Below the pieces are notes generated by a model. The model was not told where the DNA came from and did not search any database. It worked only from the letters and a program-made list of their open reading frames with translations. Of a stretch of DNA of 7,761 nt, positions 6,737 through 7,761 are shown one piece after another (positions within the stretch are counted from its first letter, which is position 1; each line of letters begins with the position of its first letter). The DNA is from Candidatus Omnitrophota bacterium. Its GTDB lineage: Bacteria > Omnitrophota > Gorgyraeia > JABMQH01. The translations under genes and the position numbers were made by a program. Location: NCBI GenBank assembly GCA_026387595.1, contig JAPLLL010000118.1, positions 1-7,761 on the forward strand, read 5' to 3'.

Positions 6737-7169
6737 GGGGGTGACAGGTCTCGACTCGGGTAGTTGAGAGATTCGCCGCATGCCGAGGCAGTCGGGTGGC
6801 CTCGTAAAAACCCGGCAAAAAACAAATGCTAAGAACAGTAATGTTCCAGCAACAGTGGATGGGCTTCTTGCAAAGATAGGGATTGGCATTGTCAATCCCA
6901 TTCTGGGCAACGGGGTTCTTCCGCTGGCCAGCCCGGTTATTATATAACCGGCCGTCAGCCGGTCCTGCCTGTGGGATCGGATCGACGTAATCAGCAGGCT
7001 GGCTCGATACCTTATCTTTTGGGCGTTGGGCGAGAACGTAAAAAGATAGCTGGTTAGGCATCCTGTCTATCGGAGGCTTGATCGGTGAACATAAGTAGAT
7101 AGGCTACGCATGTAGAAGCATTCTTTACGGTACTCGAGGACGCGAGTTCGATTCTCGCCACCTCCACCA
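6737..7169 (+). ncRNA. ssrA: transfer-messenger RNA (tmRNA, 10Sa RNA)
   Basis: The 5' end GGGGGTG (6737-6743) pairs with CACCTCC (7159-7165) to form the acceptor stem, followed by A and an encoded CCA (7167-7169). The T arm is GCGAG-TTCGATT-CTCGC (7142-7158). The GGTCTCGACTCGGG block (6747-6760) is the degenerate D-arm region. Pseudoknot 1 is clear: CGAGG/CCTCG (6784-6788, 6800-6804) with GTCGGGT/ACCCGGC (6791-6797, 6810-6816). Further helices fit the downstream pseudoknot domain: GCCAGCC/GGCTGGC (6927-6933, 6997-7003), CCTGC/GCAGG and TATCTTTT/AAAAGATA (7013-7020, 7041-7048). At 433 bases it is longer than the usual 350-400. By alignment to E. coli the resume codon is GCT at 6828, giving a tag starting AKNSNV, but no ALAA-type ending is seen (see findings). 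It rescues stalled ribosomes together with SmpB. Confidence 0.95.
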
Positions 7170-7563
7170 GTTCGGAAATGGGGCGTCTTTTAAGTAATAA
7201 CGGAGGGTACCCTCCGTCGAAAAATTTAATCGGCCCCTCACGGGCTACATAACCTGCCTTGTTTAAAGTAGTTACAAATTGCCTGGCCGGTTCGAACCAA
7301 TTATTGCCCCCGGCAGCAAAATCTCTCAAGGCTTCCTGCAAATCCTTCTTTTCACAAAATAGTTTTTCCTTCTTAGGCTTATACTCCTCTTTGGACATAA
7401 GTCCATCAAGGTATAAATCTGTAAGCCTGCTTAACTTACCCTCAACAACGCTTAACTGCCTCTGGAGATTTTGCTGCTGGGGGCGTGATGATTGGACGGC
7501 CTCGTTTTTGTCCTTATCTAACGCTCTTAAAATTTTCGCCGTCCAATCATCGCACAAAGAAAC
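7054..7563 (-). pseudogene. large serine recombinase, C-terminal part, truncated and running into ssrA
   Basis: On the minus strand from about 7563 the frame reads VSLCDDWTAKILRALDKDKN, then a coiled-coil-like region (QQQNLQRQLSVVEGKLSRL) and TDLYLDGLMSKEEYKPKKEK, followed by FEPARQFVTTLNKAGYVA. The run LYLDGxxSKEEYxxKK is the typical coiled-coil/C-terminal region of zinc-ribbon serine recombinases, which integrate or excise mobile elements. The usual final block of the family (a GSNxxL motif) is missing. After GYVAREG the frame runs on through an 18-base palindrome and then antisense through the tmRNA 3' end (VEVARIELAS), reaching TAA at 7054-7056. That last part is not real recombinase sequence. 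The gene thus lacks its own proper 3' end, and its upstream zinc ribbon lies in the opposite orientation at 7560-7761. Catalytic N-terminus not in window. Confidence 0.78.
7200..7217. repeat. 18-base perfect palindrome downstream of ssrA
   Basis: ACGGAGGGTACCCTCCGT is its own reverse complement and lies 30 bases after the tmRNA 3' end. As RNA it would form a 7-bp stem with a GTAC loop. It is not followed by a T run on either strand, so it is a poor intrinsic terminator; it could still stop or protect the tmRNA transcript, or be part of the element end. Function unknown. Confidence 0.5.
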
Positions 7564-7761
7564 TTTTTGACAAGTGCCAGGAGGTAATGAGGTGCCGGGG
7601 CAAGCCGAGAAAGACAGAGCATTATTTTGCTTTAAGAGGGCTTATGAGATGCGGCGAGTGCGGGCGGGCGATAACAGCAGAGCTGCAAAAGGGTTTTACA
7701 TATTATAGGTGCAGCAAGCGCCAGACCCTATGCAAGCAAAGGTATGTCAGAGAAGAGGCGC
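7560..7761 (+). pseudogene. large serine recombinase, zinc-ribbon part, inverted fragment, cut by window edge
   Basis: From about 7560 the plus strand reads KLFDKCQEVMRCRGKPRK, then EHYFALRGLMRCGECGRAI, TAELQKGFTYYRCSKRQTLC and KQRYVREEA, open to the last base. This is the end of the recombinase domain (ELFxxxQE) followed by the recombinase zinc-ribbon: Cys pair CGEC, then YYRC-x6-C, then the YVREE that leads into the C-terminal coiled coil. In an intact protein this part comes directly before the SLCDDWTAK piece found on the opposite strand at 7563 and below, with a short missing link. The two therefore belong to one gene broken by an inversion at about 7555-7563. The catalytic serine domain lies beyond the window. 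Confidence 0.82.

Noticed and set aside
7054..7169. Minus-strand protein tail containing VEVARIELAS
   Set aside because: This is the well-known false translation of the antisense strand of a tRNA-like 3' end; here it is the tmRNA T arm and acceptor stem.
7200..7230. Palindrome after ssrA as an intrinsic terminator
   Set aside because: The stem is good, but no T run follows on the plus strand (CGAAAAATTT) or on the minus strand, so I list it only as a repeat.
7259..7570. A 103-codon plus-strand ORF downstream of ssrA
   Set aside because: It is antisense to the recombinase C-terminal part, whose minus-strand translation carries the family motifs.
1..7761. CRISPR array or tandem repeats
   Set aside because: No regularly spaced direct repeats were seen at any scale in the window.

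Overview
The window looks like part of a Gram-negative bacterial chromosome of about 50% GC with heavy use of ATA isoleucine codons. The gene content fits a PVC-type lineage such as Candidatus Omnitrophota: a compact Kdo and heptose (LPS inner core) operon, a short type IV pilin-like protein with a KRSFTLIELL leader, and a deoxyhypusine-synthase-like protein. The phylum is an inference; the presence of an LPS-type outer membrane is well supported by the genes.

Layout. Bases 1-550 hold two pieces of one DUF21/CBS-domain 'hemolysin-like' membrane protein gene in opposite orientations, meeting near 259-267. Bases 643-6575 are a tightly packed plus-strand operon: a deoxyhypusine-synthase-like protein, an RfaE1-type heptose kinase, kdsB (broken by a small internal deletion and frameshift), kdsA (metal-dependent type), kdsD, kdsC, smpB and a pilin-like gene. 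Start and stop codons overlap at five of the seven joints; the other two gaps are 16 and 20 bases. Bases 6594-6736 hold a good sigma70-type promoter and a leader with three hairpins. Bases 6737-7169 are a complete two-end tmRNA gene (ssrA) with encoded CCA. Bases 7054-7761 hold two pieces of a large serine recombinase gene, again in opposite orientations, meeting near 7555-7563. The minus-strand piece reads into the 3' end of ssrA.

How the parts work together. KdsD makes arabinose 5-phosphate, KdsA condenses it with PEP to Kdo-8-phosphate, KdsC removes the phosphate and KdsB would activate Kdo with CTP. The RfaE1-type kinase serves the parallel ADP-heptose route. SmpB and tmRNA are the two partners of trans-translation and lie about 670 bases apart. 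The order smpB, ssrA, recombinase recalls E. coli, where smpB and ssrA are followed by the integrase of prophage CP4-57.

The main point for a second look is structural. Three genes in 7.8 kb are rearranged: an inversion at the left edge, a deletion with frameshift in kdsB, and an inversion at the right edge. Fold-back inversions at both ends are what multiple-displacement amplification of single cells commonly leaves behind, so an artefact is the leading explanation, though real invertible segments cannot be excluded from the sequence alone. The tmRNA tag reading frame is also abnormal. I do not see a clearly new biological system. The best candidates for undescribed biology are the deoxyhypusine-synthase-like protein in a heptose/Kdo operon, the structured leader before ssrA and the odd tmRNA tag.
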